Of a stretch of DNA of 64,000 bases, positions 35,774 to 43,382 are shown one piece after another. The DNA comes from Sphingobacterium pedocola. GTDB taxonomy: Bacteria; Bacteroidota; Bacteroidia; Sphingobacteriales; Sphingobacteriaceae. Location of the stretch: the NCBI RefSeq assembly GCF_015209965.1, contig NZ_MU158689.1, positions 1,290,678 to 1,354,677 of the forward strand, in the 5' to 3' direction. The number at the start of each line of letters is the position of its first letter. Positions within the stretch are counted from its first letter, which is position 1. The translations under genes and the position numbers were made by a program. The notes beneath the pieces are model-generated. The model saw only the letters and a list, made by a program, of their open reading frames with translations. It did no database searches and had not been told where the DNA came from.

Positions 35774-36559
35774 ATGAGAAATATAATTTTAATTTTACTA
35801 TGTGCTTTGGTCAACTTGGTTTATTCCTCGTGTATCAATAGCAACACCTCGGATTCAGGTATAAAAGAAATCACACATCAATCCCATGTTAGAAACTATT
35901 ATCTGGATCACGAAAAAAGGGTGTTCGTATGCATCGAAGAGAAAGATAGTCTGATCTCGATTTACGAATTTTACAGAAACGATTCTTTAATCAGGAAATA
36001 TACGAATGTTGAGAAAAATGGTGAAGTCAGCTTAGCCTGTGAGACGTTTACCGGTACTTCCATAAAGAAGGTATCCGGCAACGATTCTTTACAACAGAAT
36101 ACATCGGGAGAAAGCCATAGTGCAGACAGTTTAAATGCATATTATACAACCCACTTTGATGCAGTAGATTCGGTAGAGTTTTGGAAAGAGGTGACCGATA
36201 TGTTGGACTCATCTACTTTTCATTTGCCCAACGATCAATGTTTACTGGATTCCAGTTATTCCAATTCAAAATATGAAGACCAGGCAATAGTTCTGAATGC
36301 AGCTAATCTCGTTAAAAAGATTGACGTGAACAATTTTGAACAACTTCCAAAACTGTTTTTTGATGTCAGCATTGATCAGCAAGGACATATTAAAAGCGTA
36401 GAATACACCTCCTGGGGATCAAAAGTCTATGGAAAGCTCATTGATGAAATCGGCGAGATACTTGTTTCAGAATCTATACGTGGCTATCAAATATTACAAC
36501 ATCCGGTTAAAGTGAAGCTGCCGATAGGCGTAGTCATTAAATCAGGTAAACTACCATAG
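35774..36559 (+). CDS. Unknown lipoprotein (IS passenger)
   Basis: I do not recognise this 261-residue protein. It has a lipoprotein signal (MRNIILILLCALVNLVYSSC, Cys 20), then a Ser/Asp/Asn-rich region (NSNTSDSG, GNDSLQQNTSGESHSAD), a middle segment with NYYLDHEKRVFVCIEEKDSLISIYEFY, and a C-terminal part with LPKLFFDVSIDQQGHIKSVEY and VKLPIGVVIKSGK that recalls the energy-transducer/TonB C-terminal pattern only faintly. It lies 44 bases after the glycosyltransferase fragment inside the IS boundaries. Confidence 0.6.
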   Translation: MRNIILILLCALVNLVYSSCINSNTSDSGIKEITHQSHVRNYYLDHEKRVFVCIEEKDSLISIYEFYRNDSLIRKYTNVEKNGEVSLACETFTGTSIKKVSGNDSLQQNTSGESHSADSLNAYYTTHFDAVDSVEFWKEVTDMLDSSTFHLPNDQCLLDSSYSNSKYEDQAIVLNAANLVKKIDVNNFEQLPKLFFDVSIDQQGHIKSVEYTSWGSKVYGKLIDEIGEILVSESIRGYQILQHPVKVKLPIGVVIKSGKLP

Positions 36560-36670
36560 TCATCCTTATACCGTAGTGAATATTTACACTACATCTACAT
36601 GAGAAGAATGGAACCAAATACACATAGCCATATATCGTCACCGTTAAAAGAGACTGCCTTTTTGAGAGGT
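36560..36670. other. Passenger flank before the second IS left end
   Basis: This 110-base stretch has no coding frame I can support. It ends in GAGAGACTG-like and CCTTTTTGAGAGG sequence immediately before the second IS left end, possibly the flank in which that IS once inserted. Confidence 0.3.
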
Positions 36671-36780
36671 CACTGAAAAAGTCCTTTAGTAAAAACGGGG
36701 TTGAAAATTTAGGTTTTCAGCCCCGTTTTTTGTATCTTAATAGTGTCAAAAGAAAAAACACAAATATGCTTGCCCACTAA
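36668..36780 (+). mobile_element. Second IS1182-type left end, internal copy
   Basis: CACTGAAAAAGT (36671-36682), preceded by GGT, resembles the outer end GGGCACTGAAAAAGT. It is followed, as in the outer left end, by a CTTTAG leader and a strong hairpin (AAAACGGGGTTGAAAA / TTTTCAGCCCCGTTTT with G-U pairs, then a T run) and then ATGCTTGCCCAC, the start of a transposase that stops at once. About 70 bases of leader are diverged from the outer copy, so this is a related but different IS. Confidence 0.65.
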
Positions 36781-36800
36781 GGGAAAATTGCTATCGGCCG

Positions 36801-37052
36801 GGCGCAAGGTCCAAAACCTATTCGGTCACCATCAAATCAGGCACACACCTAAAGCAGATGGCATTCCAGGAAACCGCGGAATACAAAGAAAACATCAAAC
36901 ACAGATATAAGATCGAAGCGAAGAACAGTGAACTAAAGAACGTTCATGGCTATGGCCGTGCGATAGCCTATGGCATCGAAAACATGCAAATGCAGGGCGC
37001 ATTGGCAATCTTTACCGTAAATCTTAAAAAGATCATCAAGCTGATGAACTAA
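36801..37052 (+). pseudogene. IS1182-type transposase, C-terminal fragment
   Basis: The frame reads GARSKTYSVTIKSGTHLKQ, MAFQETAEYKENIKHRYKIE and AKNSELKNVHGYGRAIAYGI, ending NLKKIIKLMN. This is the C-terminal DDE part of IS1182-type transposases, where ERYKIEAKNSELKHRHGYD...G.QGA..IFAVNLKRI is conserved. The rest of the catalytic domain is absent. An ATG at 36858 could start a 64-residue peptide. Confidence 0.8.
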
Positions 37053-37206
37053 GTTCCAGGAAAATGATCTCAAGCCCTCCATTAAATCGGTAATACATCT
37101 ATATCAACCACATGAAATCACCCGAGCAAACAATGGGATAAAAGAAAAGCGACCAAGTAAAAGTTGCCTTTTCCTGATCGCTTTAAGATCTTAAAATTAT
37201 TGAAAT
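37053..37206 (+). other. IS right-end region
   Basis: The 154 bases between the transposase stop and the right terminal repeat contain an AAAGCGA / TCGCTTT hairpin (about 37146-37184) and no coding frame. Its place matches the 3' terminator of a transposase gene. Confidence 0.4.
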
Positions 37207-37221
37207 ACTTTTTCAGTGCCC

Positions 37222-37243
37222 TCCGAAAATTGATGGTCCTTTT
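37222..37243 (+). terminator. Right half of the split terminator with target-site duplication
   Basis: TCCGAAAATTGA (37222-37233) duplicates 34866-34877; TGGTCCTTTT (37234-37243) completes the stem of the pre-insertion hairpin. Alone it no longer forms the terminator. Confidence 0.75.
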
Positions 37244-37266
37244 ACTTGTGATCATGTTGCGTTATG

Positions 37267-37380
37267 CTAGTTTGCGCTGTCTTTCCGGCGACCATTTTTC
37301 TTTGCTACCTCAGCGAGTAAGCGGCTTACCAAAAAACTGACACAGGCACCCACGGCAGATAATATGGCAGTCTGTAACAT
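37267..37380 (-). CDS. Small single-helix membrane peptide, tentative
   Basis: A 37-residue frame begins with ATG at 37380: MLQTAILSAVGACVSFLVSR, then LLAEVAKKNGRRKDSAN. One hydrophobic helix and a basic tail are visible. It is too short for the usual gene callers. It lies convergent to the DUF2798 gene on the far side of the split terminator. No family recognised; it may be a remnant, since the same frame continues upstream without a clear start. Confidence 0.3.
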   Translation of the reverse strand: MLQTAILSAVGACVSFLVSRLLAEVAKKNGRRKDSAN

Positions 37381-37424
37381 ATCACCCCATTGGATGCTTG
37401 CCCAAATTGAACAAACGGTACCTC

Positions 37425-37555
37425 TTGAGATGTGAGATGTGAGATATTAGATTGAGATTTACGACTCACCAATTCCTGATTCCGGCTACCCGTTTCCTGA
37501 TTTCCAGTCACGATTCACCAGTCACTAATTCCTAGTTACCAACCCCTCGAAGATT
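37425..37555. repeat. Short degenerate repeats (ACATCTC and CCAGTCAC types)
   Basis: On the + strand GAGATGTGAGATGTGAGAT occurs at the left, with a further GAGATTTACGACTCACC, and the rest is built of variants of TTCCTGATT, CAGTCACGATTCACCAGTCA and CTAATTCCTAGTTACC. These are imperfect 10-16-base units. No protein is encoded. The tract resembles intergenic repeats seen in Sphingobacteriaceae genomes; I could not verify copies elsewhere. Confidence 0.45.
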
Positions 37556-37618
37556 GCCGCGTCGCTAACATTACGGTGTGATTAATTAAATCGCAAAACT
37601 TGTAGATTATTGTTATTT

Positions 37619-37626
37619 TAGCTTTG
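37619..37626 (+). promoter_or_regulatory. -7 element of the OmpA-type lipoprotein gene
   Basis: TAGCTTTG at 37619-37626 matches TAnnTTTG, 56 bases before the ATG at 37682. The nearest TTG upstream is 16 bases away, slightly closer than the usual 19. Confidence 0.45.
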
Positions 37627-37681
37627 TAATTTAATTCATAGCATGAAGATGCAATTGATCAGTAACCATACACACATAAAA

Positions 37682-38707
37682 ATGAAAAGATTATCCAGTA
37701 GCTTATCCGTACTCATCGCCCTCTCTGCGTTTACAGTATCTTGTAATAACAGTAACCAAAAAACAGACACCGAGCAAGAAGATTCCCTGCGCGTAGAAGT
37801 ACCGAATACGGAAAGCAGTACAACGCCCAGCACATCGCCGTCCTTCGATATCAATACGATTGCCCTATCGGACAAAGAACTGGGTGAATTTCCATTTTTC
37901 AGTTTGCCAGAGGGATTAGCCCTGCTCAATAAAAAACCAATCGAACGCAAGTTTGACCGGATCTTTTTTCCGATTGATGGAGTCATGACACCGATTGAAG
38001 GAAGGGTATGGAAAGCCGACATCAGTACAGAAGGACGAAAACATGGCGAATGGTCTTTGCCCTACTTTGAAAAGAGCTATACCGAAGCGATTGTTGCCGT
38101 TGGCGGAGTGAAAATTTTTGATGGCAAAGTTTCGAAAGATGAAATTGATCGCATTAAAGACGAAGCCACCTATTTTGGCGAAGGTGGATCGATCGATTAT
38201 TGGAATTCTCCAGTAAAAGTCTACGTGATCCGCAGAGCAGACGGTGGCGATGTGTATATCCAATTTTCGGGCAATACAGCCGGGGGGCGGCTACAGATTC
38301 TTCAGCAAGAAGCCTTTAAACAGACCATTACGATGTTAAAATCAGACGAAATTGCAACCCAACTGAATGAAAAAGGGAAAGCCGTTTTGCATATTAACTT
38401 CGATACGGACAAAGCCACATTGAAACCAGACGGCGTCGATGCCGTAAACGAGATCACCAAAGTATTAAAAGCCGATAACACGCTTAAACTTGAAATCAAT
38501 GGGTACACTGATAATTCGGGAACTGCAGATCACAACAAAAAACTTTCCGAAGCGCGAGCAGCAACTGTCAAAAGTGAGCTAATCACTGCAGGTATCAGCG
38601 CCGATCGCTTAAGTTCAGGCGGGTACGGACAAGATAATCCGATAGCCGATAACACCACGGAAGAGGGCAAAGCACAAAACAGAAGAGTAGAGCTGGTAAA
38701 GAAATAA
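37682..38707 (+). CDS. OmpA family lipoprotein
   Basis: I start at ATG 37682, which opens the lipoprotein signal MKRLSSSLSVLIALSAFTVSC; a longer frame from 37643 adds 13 residues. The 341-residue product has a Ser/Thr/Asp-rich linker, a domain of unknown type with ADISTEGRKHGEWSLPYFEKS and a C-terminal OmpA peptidoglycan-binding domain (LHINFDTDKATLKPDG, INGYTDNSGTADHNKKLSEARA, SSGGYGQDNPIADN). It probably anchors the outer membrane to peptidoglycan. It is monocistronic and convergent with idi. Confidence 0.88.
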   Translation: MKRLSSSLSVLIALSAFTVSCNNSNQKTDTEQEDSLRVEVPNTESSTTPSTSPSFDINTIALSDKELGEFPFFSLPEGLALLNKKPIERKFDRIFFPIDGVMTPIEGRVWKADISTEGRKHGEWSLPYFEKSYTEAIVAVGGVKIFDGKVSKDEIDRIKDEATYFGEGGSIDYWNSPVKVYVIRRADGGDVYIQFSGNTAGGRLQILQQEAFKQTITMLKSDEIATQLNEKGKAVLHINFDTDKATLKPDGVDAVNEITKVLKADNTLKLEINGYTDNSGTADHNKKLSEARAATVKSELITAGISADRLSSGGYGQDNPIADNTTEEGKAQNRRVELVKK

Positions 38708-38802
38708 CACTATTGTCTGATATATCTTATTTCTTGAGGGCCACTCGTGTGGGCGTTAAGTGGATCACACGGGCTATATCATCATTGGCTCATGCCAGCC
38801 TG

Positions 38803-39330
38803 CTAATTTGAAGCTGCCGTAAAATCGGCTATAATCCGTTTCAACGCCATTTTGAACCAGTATGTGAAATCCTGCGGTTGCGCATCCACCTCCTGCTCCA
38901 GTTGGCCTAGCGATATCCACCTGTAATTTTGGATTTCGGCCGGATTGGGATCCGGTTGAACATCCGTGTAGCCGTAAAAAACGTGGTCATACTCATGTTC
39001 TATCAGGTTATTCTCCACGGGTATATTATATATAAAAGAAAAAGCCTTCTCTAGGCTACACGACAGTCCCATTTCAAATACCAACCGCTCCTTTGCACTT
39101 TCTGCGATATCTTCATCCCACTGTGGATGCGAGCAGCAGGCATTTGTCCATAGGCCGGCACCATGATACTTTCCTTTTGCCCGCTGATGAATCAGCATAT
39201 CGCCATTCCCGTTAAATATAAAAATTGAAAAGGCACGGTGCAAGACACCCAATCGGTGCGCTTCCATTTTGTCCATCTCTCCTAGGGCTGCATCTTCCCT
39301 ATCCACCAGTACAACACTATTTCTTTCCAT
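38803..39330 (-). CDS. idi: Isopentenyl-diphosphate delta-isomerase (NUDIX, type I)
   Basis: The 175-residue enzyme interconverts isopentenyl and dimethylallyl diphosphate. I choose ATG 39330 because family members start with this (M)ERNSVVLVD segment; a GTG at 39379-39381 would add a 17-residue leader. Signatures: HRLGVLHRAFSIFIF, the catalytic Cys in WTNACCSHP, the NUDIX-like box around AESAKERLVFEMGL, and the metal/catalytic Glu in IEHEYDHVFYGY. It is the last gene of the carotenoid operon and would raise precursor flow. Confidence 0.93.
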   Translation of the reverse strand: MERNSVVLVDREDAALGEMDKMEAHRLGVLHRAFSIFIFNGNGDMLIHQRAKGKYHGAGLWTNACCSHPQWDEDIAESAKERLVFEMGLSCSLEKAFSFIYNIPVENNLIEHEYDHVFYGYTDVQPDPNPAEIQNYRWISLGQLEQEVDAQPQDFTYWFKMALKRIIADFTAASN

Positions 39331-39382
39331 AAACAATTTATTGTCAATATATCCTACCTCAAACGCCACTTCGGTAATCACA

Positions 39383-40090
39383 TCAAGTTAAAGCCGGTTC
39401 ACTAAACGTGTCCCGGGCAAACTTTTTAAAAAAGAACACGTTCCATAAAATCATGGTATACCCATACACGGCATCTTCTACCGGAATGGTACCTATACGT
39501 ATCCCCATATAGTGGCCTGTCGTGTAATTCACGATGGGCTGATCCAGTCCCGTACCGGTTAAAACGCCATTCACCATAAAAAAACCTGGTAACAGCATCG
39601 CATAGATCAATGAAGCTTTACCGATCCATGATACCTTGGCCATAAATTTCAGGTACAGCAGCGATAAGGCCGTGACGAGAAACGTAATGAATGGATAAAT
39701 TAAATCCCGATTAACAATAGCGAGCACAAGGCACGAAACCGCGATCACAAGGCAGAAGTACAGATCCGTCTGTTGCCTCCAATCCAAATTAAAAAACTTA
39801 TCCAGACAATAGAAAGTGAAAACACAGGAGAATGGGATACATATAAAAAACAGCCATTCCTCCAGGGGCAGTCCGAGCAGACGTACACCGATCAGGTAAT
39901 CGTCGTTAAACCACCATACCCCCATTTTGGTAAACCATGCATCCCAAATAATGAATGGCACTAATACCAGTGTCGCGCTCTTGATAAACGGCACGAAAAA
40001 TTTGTCGAATCTAATTTTCGGATGAAACGAGAAAATAAAGCAGATGACCACTGCCAAAAAATTTACGAGTAAGTAGGTATATTGCTTCAT
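39383..40090 (-). CDS. crtY: Lycopene cyclase, CrtYcd type (fused heterodimer type)
   Basis: The 235-residue integral membrane protein has about six to seven helices and the repeated signature of the CrtYc/CrtYd family: PLEEWLFFICIPFSCVFTFYCL and TIPVEDAVYGYTMILWNVFFF. Each has the acidic PxEEW/PxED motif. The two halves are fused in one chain, as in Bacteroidota. It converts lycopene to beta-carotene in the membrane. It lies 20 bases after crtZ. Confidence 0.93.
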   Translation of the reverse strand: MKQYTYLLVNFLAVVICFIFSFHPKIRFDKFFVPFIKSATLVLVPFIIWDAWFTKMGVWWFNDDYLIGVRLLGLPLEEWLFFICIPFSCVFTFYCLDKFFNLDWRQQTDLYFCLVIAVSCLVLAIVNRDLIYPFITFLVTALSLLYLKFMAKVSWIGKASLIYAMLLPGFFMVNGVLTGTGLDQPIVNYTTGHYMGIRIGTIPVEDAVYGYTMILWNVFFFKKFARDTFSEPALT

Positions 40091-40110
40091 GATATAAATC
40101 TCATAACTAA

Positions 40111-40575
40111 CTAAATTTTAGTATTTTTATCTTTAAAATACATTTTAAAATATTTGATCGGCACCCATAGAAAGCCAAAGCATTCCCCCTGTTCCTTTCC
40201 TGTATGTTTGTGATGCTGTTTATGGGCTCTTCTTATGGCAAGCAAATACGGATTCTGCGTATCGCGAAGGAATTTAATACGCTGATGGATGAAAATATCG
40301 TGTACAAAGAAATACGAGCAGCCATAAAGGGACACGCCAAGTCCAACGTAAAACCAATAGTTAAAACCCTGCACCGATCCATAATACATTAATAGAAAAG
40401 CCGGCACCGCAAAAATGACAAAGAAATAATCATTTCTTTCCAATTTGCTATCGTGTCCATGATCATGGTGGTCTCTGTGTAAAAACCATAAGAAGCCGTG
40501 CATTACATACTTATGTGTGCACCAGGTAAAGCCTTCCATAAGTAAAAACGTAGCGATAACGATTAAAAAGTTCAT
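40111..40575 (-). CDS. crtZ: Beta-carotene hydroxylase (fatty acid hydroxylase superfamily)
   Basis: The 154-residue membrane enzyme has the di-iron histidine clusters HKYVMHG, HRDHHDHGH, FVHDIFIHQR and HKQHHKHTG, spaced as in CrtZ. It hydroxylates the beta-ionone rings of beta-carotene at C3 and C3', giving zeaxanthin. Membrane helices are near residues 1-17 and 54-90. It is in the middle of the crt operon, 4 bases after the SRPBCC gene. Confidence 0.93.
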   Translation of the reverse strand: MNFLIVIATFLLMEGFTWCTHKYVMHGFLWFLHRDHHDHGHDSKLERNDYFFVIFAVPAFLLMYYGSVQGFNYWFYVGLGVSLYGCSYFFVHDIFIHQRIKFLRDTQNPYLLAIRRAHKQHHKHTGKEQGECFGFLWVPIKYFKMYFKDKNTKI

Positions 40576-40579
40576 ATCT

Positions 40580-41038
40580 TTATGTATTAAATTTTTCCTC
40601 CAACACCTTGAACCGATGGTCGAATATGTAATCTAATTTCTTTTTGACGAGCAGCCGGTGTACACAATCCCCCAATAACCCAAAGGGCAATTCGTAGTCT
40701 ATGGTATCGGTCATGAGCACCCCGTGTTCATTTTCAACAAAATCATGCTGATGATTCCATAATTTGTACGGCCCTTTTTTTTGGTAATCCGTGAAGCTGC
40801 GCAAGGGTACTACCTGCGTAATTTCCGTCTGCCAGCCCATCGTTATACCCCATAAAGGGGTCACGTTATAGTCAATCTGCATTCCCTCATAGATCGACGC
40901 ACTGTCTAGCGCAGACCGTACCTTAAATTTCATCGATGCAGGTGTGAGGACAGCTAGGTTGTATGGCGACGAAAAAAACTGCCATGCCGTCTCTAAATCA
41001 GTCTTAAGCTGCTGCTTTCTGTGTAGTTTATACTTCAT
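40580..41038 (-). CDS. SRPBCC (START-like) family protein of the carotenoid operon
   Basis: The 152-residue protein has the helix-grip START-like fold (LKTDLETAWQFFSSPYNLAVLTP, YNVTPLWGITMGWQTEITQ, DTIDYELPFGLLGDCVHRLLVKKKL). It contains no catalytic motif that I know. It is a conserved neighbour of crtB in Sphingobacteriaceae carotenoid loci. A lipid-binding or carotenoid-handling role is inference from context. It is coupled to crtB and crtZ by gaps of 5 and 4 bases. Confidence 0.8.
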   Translation of the reverse strand: MKYKLHRKQQLKTDLETAWQFFSSPYNLAVLTPASMKFKVRSALDSASIYEGMQIDYNVTPLWGITMGWQTEITQVVPLRSFTDYQKKGPYKLWNHQHDFVENEHGVLMTDTIDYELPFGLLGDCVHRLLVKKKLDYIFDHRFKVLEEKFNT

Positions 41039-41043
41039 ATATC

Positions 41044-41880
41044 TTAGAGCATAGCGAGTTTATACTGAAAATAACAGCTCATCATCAACGACAGCTTTCT
41101 TCCGTTGTTTATCCTTATACGTTTATTGACAATCGTATCTGCAGATGTGCACCTTATTTTTTTAAACAAAGATATGTAATACCGATAGGCCAAATAAACA
41201 CCGTATTTTGATGAAGTTGGCAACATTTTAATACCAGTCAATGCCAGATCAAATTCTGCTTTTATCTCTTCTTCTATAGCTATTTTAACATCACTGGTAA
41301 ATGCATTTAGGTCAACGTTGGGAAAATAGGTGCGTCCCAATATATGAAAATCATCTTTTAGATCGCGTAGGAAATTTACTTTCTGAAAAGCAGATCCCAA
41401 GCGCATGGCGTAGGGTTTCAGCCGTTCGTATTCCGATTTATCCCCCTTCACAAACACCTGCAGACACATTAAACCGACCACTTCCGCAGATCCGACGATA
41501 TAGGTATCATACAATTCTGCGTTGTATGCAATTGGTTGGAGATCCATTTCCATACTTCGTAGAAACGTATCGATCAGTTCATGATCAATCTGATATTCGT
41601 GGACGACATGCTGAAAAGTATTTAAGATCGGGTTTAAGGAAATCTGTTCGTCCAAAGCCTCCTGCGTCTGTACCCTAAAACGTTGCAATAATTTAGCTTT
41701 ATCATAACCATGGAAACTATCGACAATTTCATCCGCCAACCGCACATAACCGTAAATCGCATAGATAGCTGGTCGAATCTCCGCATTTAAGGCCAAAATA
41801 CCTAAAGAAAAGCTCGTACTATACTTTTTTGTTGTCTCTTTACTTACCTCAAAAGATAACTGATCGAATAACTCCTTCAT
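41044..41880 (-). CDS. crtB: Phytoene synthase
   Basis: The 278-residue enzyme joins two geranylgeranyl diphosphates to phytoene. It shows the two Asp-rich motifs of the squalene/phytoene synthase family: RLADEIVDSFHGYDK and VNFLRDLKDDFHILGRTYFP. STSFSLGILALN and KEVG-like AEVVGLMCLQVF also fit. It overlaps the end of crtI in ATGA, so the two are translationally coupled. Confidence 0.95.
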   Translation of the reverse strand: MKELFDQLSFEVSKETTKKYSTSFSLGILALNAEIRPAIYAIYGYVRLADEIVDSFHGYDKAKLLQRFRVQTQEALDEQISLNPILNTFQHVVHEYQIDHELIDTFLRSMEMDLQPIAYNAELYDTYIVGSAEVVGLMCLQVFVKGDKSEYERLKPYAMRLGSAFQKVNFLRDLKDDFHILGRTYFPNVDLNAFTSDVKIAIEEEIKAEFDLALTGIKMLPTSSKYGVYLAYRYYISLFKKIRCTSADTIVNKRIRINNGRKLSLMMSCYFQYKLAML

Positions 41881-43367
41881 AATTTATAATTTACATGAAT
41901 AGATGGTGATAATGCACACACTTCATGTGCTACAATTTTGCCCGATATGATCGACGGTGGAACACCTGGACCGGGTACAGTGAGTTGCCCGGTATAAAAC
42001 AGATTTTTTACTTTACGGTTACGTACAGACGGTTTAAATACCGCCGTTTGCCGCAAGGTATTAGCTAGACCGTAGGCATTTCCTTTAAAAGCATGATAAT
42101 CGGTCATAAAGTCTGCTATACAAAAGCTTTTCTTGTAAGTTATCTGTGCTAACAGTCCTGTGGTATGCGTATGTTTTTCCAGACGTACAATCATCTGTTT
42201 AAAATACGCTTCGCGCCTATTCTCGTTATCGTCCAATCCTGTCGCAATCGGCATCAGCATAAACACATTCTCATGGCCTTCAGGTGCTACGTCTGCATCT
42301 GTCTTCGAAGGGCAGCAGGTATAAAAAAGCGGTGCAGATGGCCACTTCTTGTCTTCATAAATCTCCTTCGCCTGCTGATACAGATCGTGCTCAAAAAACA
42401 ATGTATGATGTTTCAGGTTGGGAATAGTACGGTTAAAACCCAAATAATAAATAAGGCAAGAAGGTGCAAAGGTACGGCTCTCCCAATATTTTTCATTATA
42501 GTTGCGGTACTTCCGCTCCAGCAATTGCTCACTATGGTGATAGTCGGATGAAGCAATGATAGCATCTACTTCTATCTGGTTTCCGCCAATTTGAATGGCT
42601 TTGGCGTACTTGTCTTCAACCACTATTTGTTGTACCTCCGCATGAGCATGAAATACCACACCAAGATCTTTTGCTACCGCCATCATAGCTTCTATAACCC
42701 GAACAAAACCTCCCATGGGGTACCAGGTACCCAGTTTATACCCACCATAATTCATCAAGCTATATAGCGCCGGGATATTATCAGGCATTGCACCTAGGAA
42801 AATCACTGGGAATTCCATCAGCGTCACCAATTTCGGATCGGTAAAGTACTTCCGAACAAACTGACTAAAATCACTTAGCAAGTCAAGCCGAAGTGCACTT
42901 TTCGCTATTTTCAGCGATACAAATTCAAACCAGGAGTGACAGGGCTTATTCACGAAATCCATCATGCCCACTTCATATTTGTATTTGGCGTCTGTCATAA
43001 AGCGATCCAGTTGAATTGCAGCACCAGCCTCTATACGCTCAAACAGCGCTCTCATTTCATCGTAATCTTCTGGCAGCGCAATGACCTCGTCTGCAAATAC
43101 CATCTCAAACTGCGGATTAAGCGATACCAACGTATAAAAATCCGCGGCAGATCTACCAAAATCCTGAAAAAAGTTGTCGATAATGTCAGGCATCCAATAC
43201 CAGCTAGGCCCCATATCAAAGGTGTAGCCCTCGTCGGTTTTAAACTGCCTAGCCCTCCCCCCGAAGCTGCCGTTCTTTTCATACACGTGTACCTCATGCC
43301 CCTCTTTAGCCGCATATGCTGCTGCAGAAATACCCGAAAAGCCCGAACCTATAATCGCTATTTTCAT
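41877..43367 (-). CDS. crtI: Phytoene desaturase (CrtI type)
   Basis: The 496-residue flavoenzyme converts phytoene to lycopene. The FAD-binding Rossmann motif is IGSGFSGISAAAYAAKEGHEVHVYEKN, followed by FGGRARQF and FDMGPSWYWMPD. The C-terminal LTVPGPGVPPSIISGKIVA is the family's bacterial-type carotenoid dehydrogenase signature. Full length. It follows the MarR gene by 15 bases. Confidence 0.95.
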   Translation of the reverse strand: MKIAIIGSGFSGISAAAYAAKEGHEVHVYEKNGSFGGRARQFKTDEGYTFDMGPSWYWMPDIIDNFFQDFGRSAADFYTLVSLNPQFEMVFADEVIALPEDYDEMRALFERIEAGAAIQLDRFMTDAKYKYEVGMMDFVNKPCHSWFEFVSLKIAKSALRLDLLSDFSQFVRKYFTDPKLVTLMEFPVIFLGAMPDNIPALYSLMNYGGYKLGTWYPMGGFVRVIEAMMAVAKDLGVVFHAHAEVQQIVVEDKYAKAIQIGGNQIEVDAIIASSDYHHSEQLLERKYRNYNEKYWESRTFAPSCLIYYLGFNRTIPNLKHHTLFFEHDLYQQAKEIYEDKKWPSAPLFYTCCPSKTDADVAPEGHENVFMLMPIATGLDDNENRREAYFKQMIVRLEKHTHTTGLLAQITYKKSFCIADFMTDYHAFKGNAYGLANTLRQTAVFKPSVRNRKVKNLFYTGQLTVPGPGVPPSIISGKIVAHEVCALSPSIHVNYKL

Positions 43368-43382
43368 CTACAAATTATAGTT

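Larger units (their letters stand above)
34878..37221 (+). mobile_element. IS1182-type element with 15-bp terminal inverted repeats, rearranged and carrying passenger genes
   Basis: GGGCACTGAAAAAGT (34878-34892) and its perfect reverse complement (37207-37221) bound 2344 bases, with a 12-bp direct duplication outside (34866-34877, 37222-37233). Within are an IS1182-like transposase N-terminal stub (34988-35098), two passenger genes, a second IS left end (near 36671) and an IS1182-like transposase C-terminus (36801-37052). A simple IS1182 is about 1.6 kb with one transposase, so this unit is a chimera or a transposon with cargo. No intact transposase remains, so it cannot move on its own. Confidence 0.8.

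Noticed and set aside
37326..37511. 61-codon minus-strand frame in the repeat tract
   Set aside because: Its sequence (TGNQETGSRNQE and similar) is the translation of the short repeats.
38708..38802. Terminator between ompA-type and idi genes
   Set aside because: No stem of useful length was found in the 95-base convergent gap.
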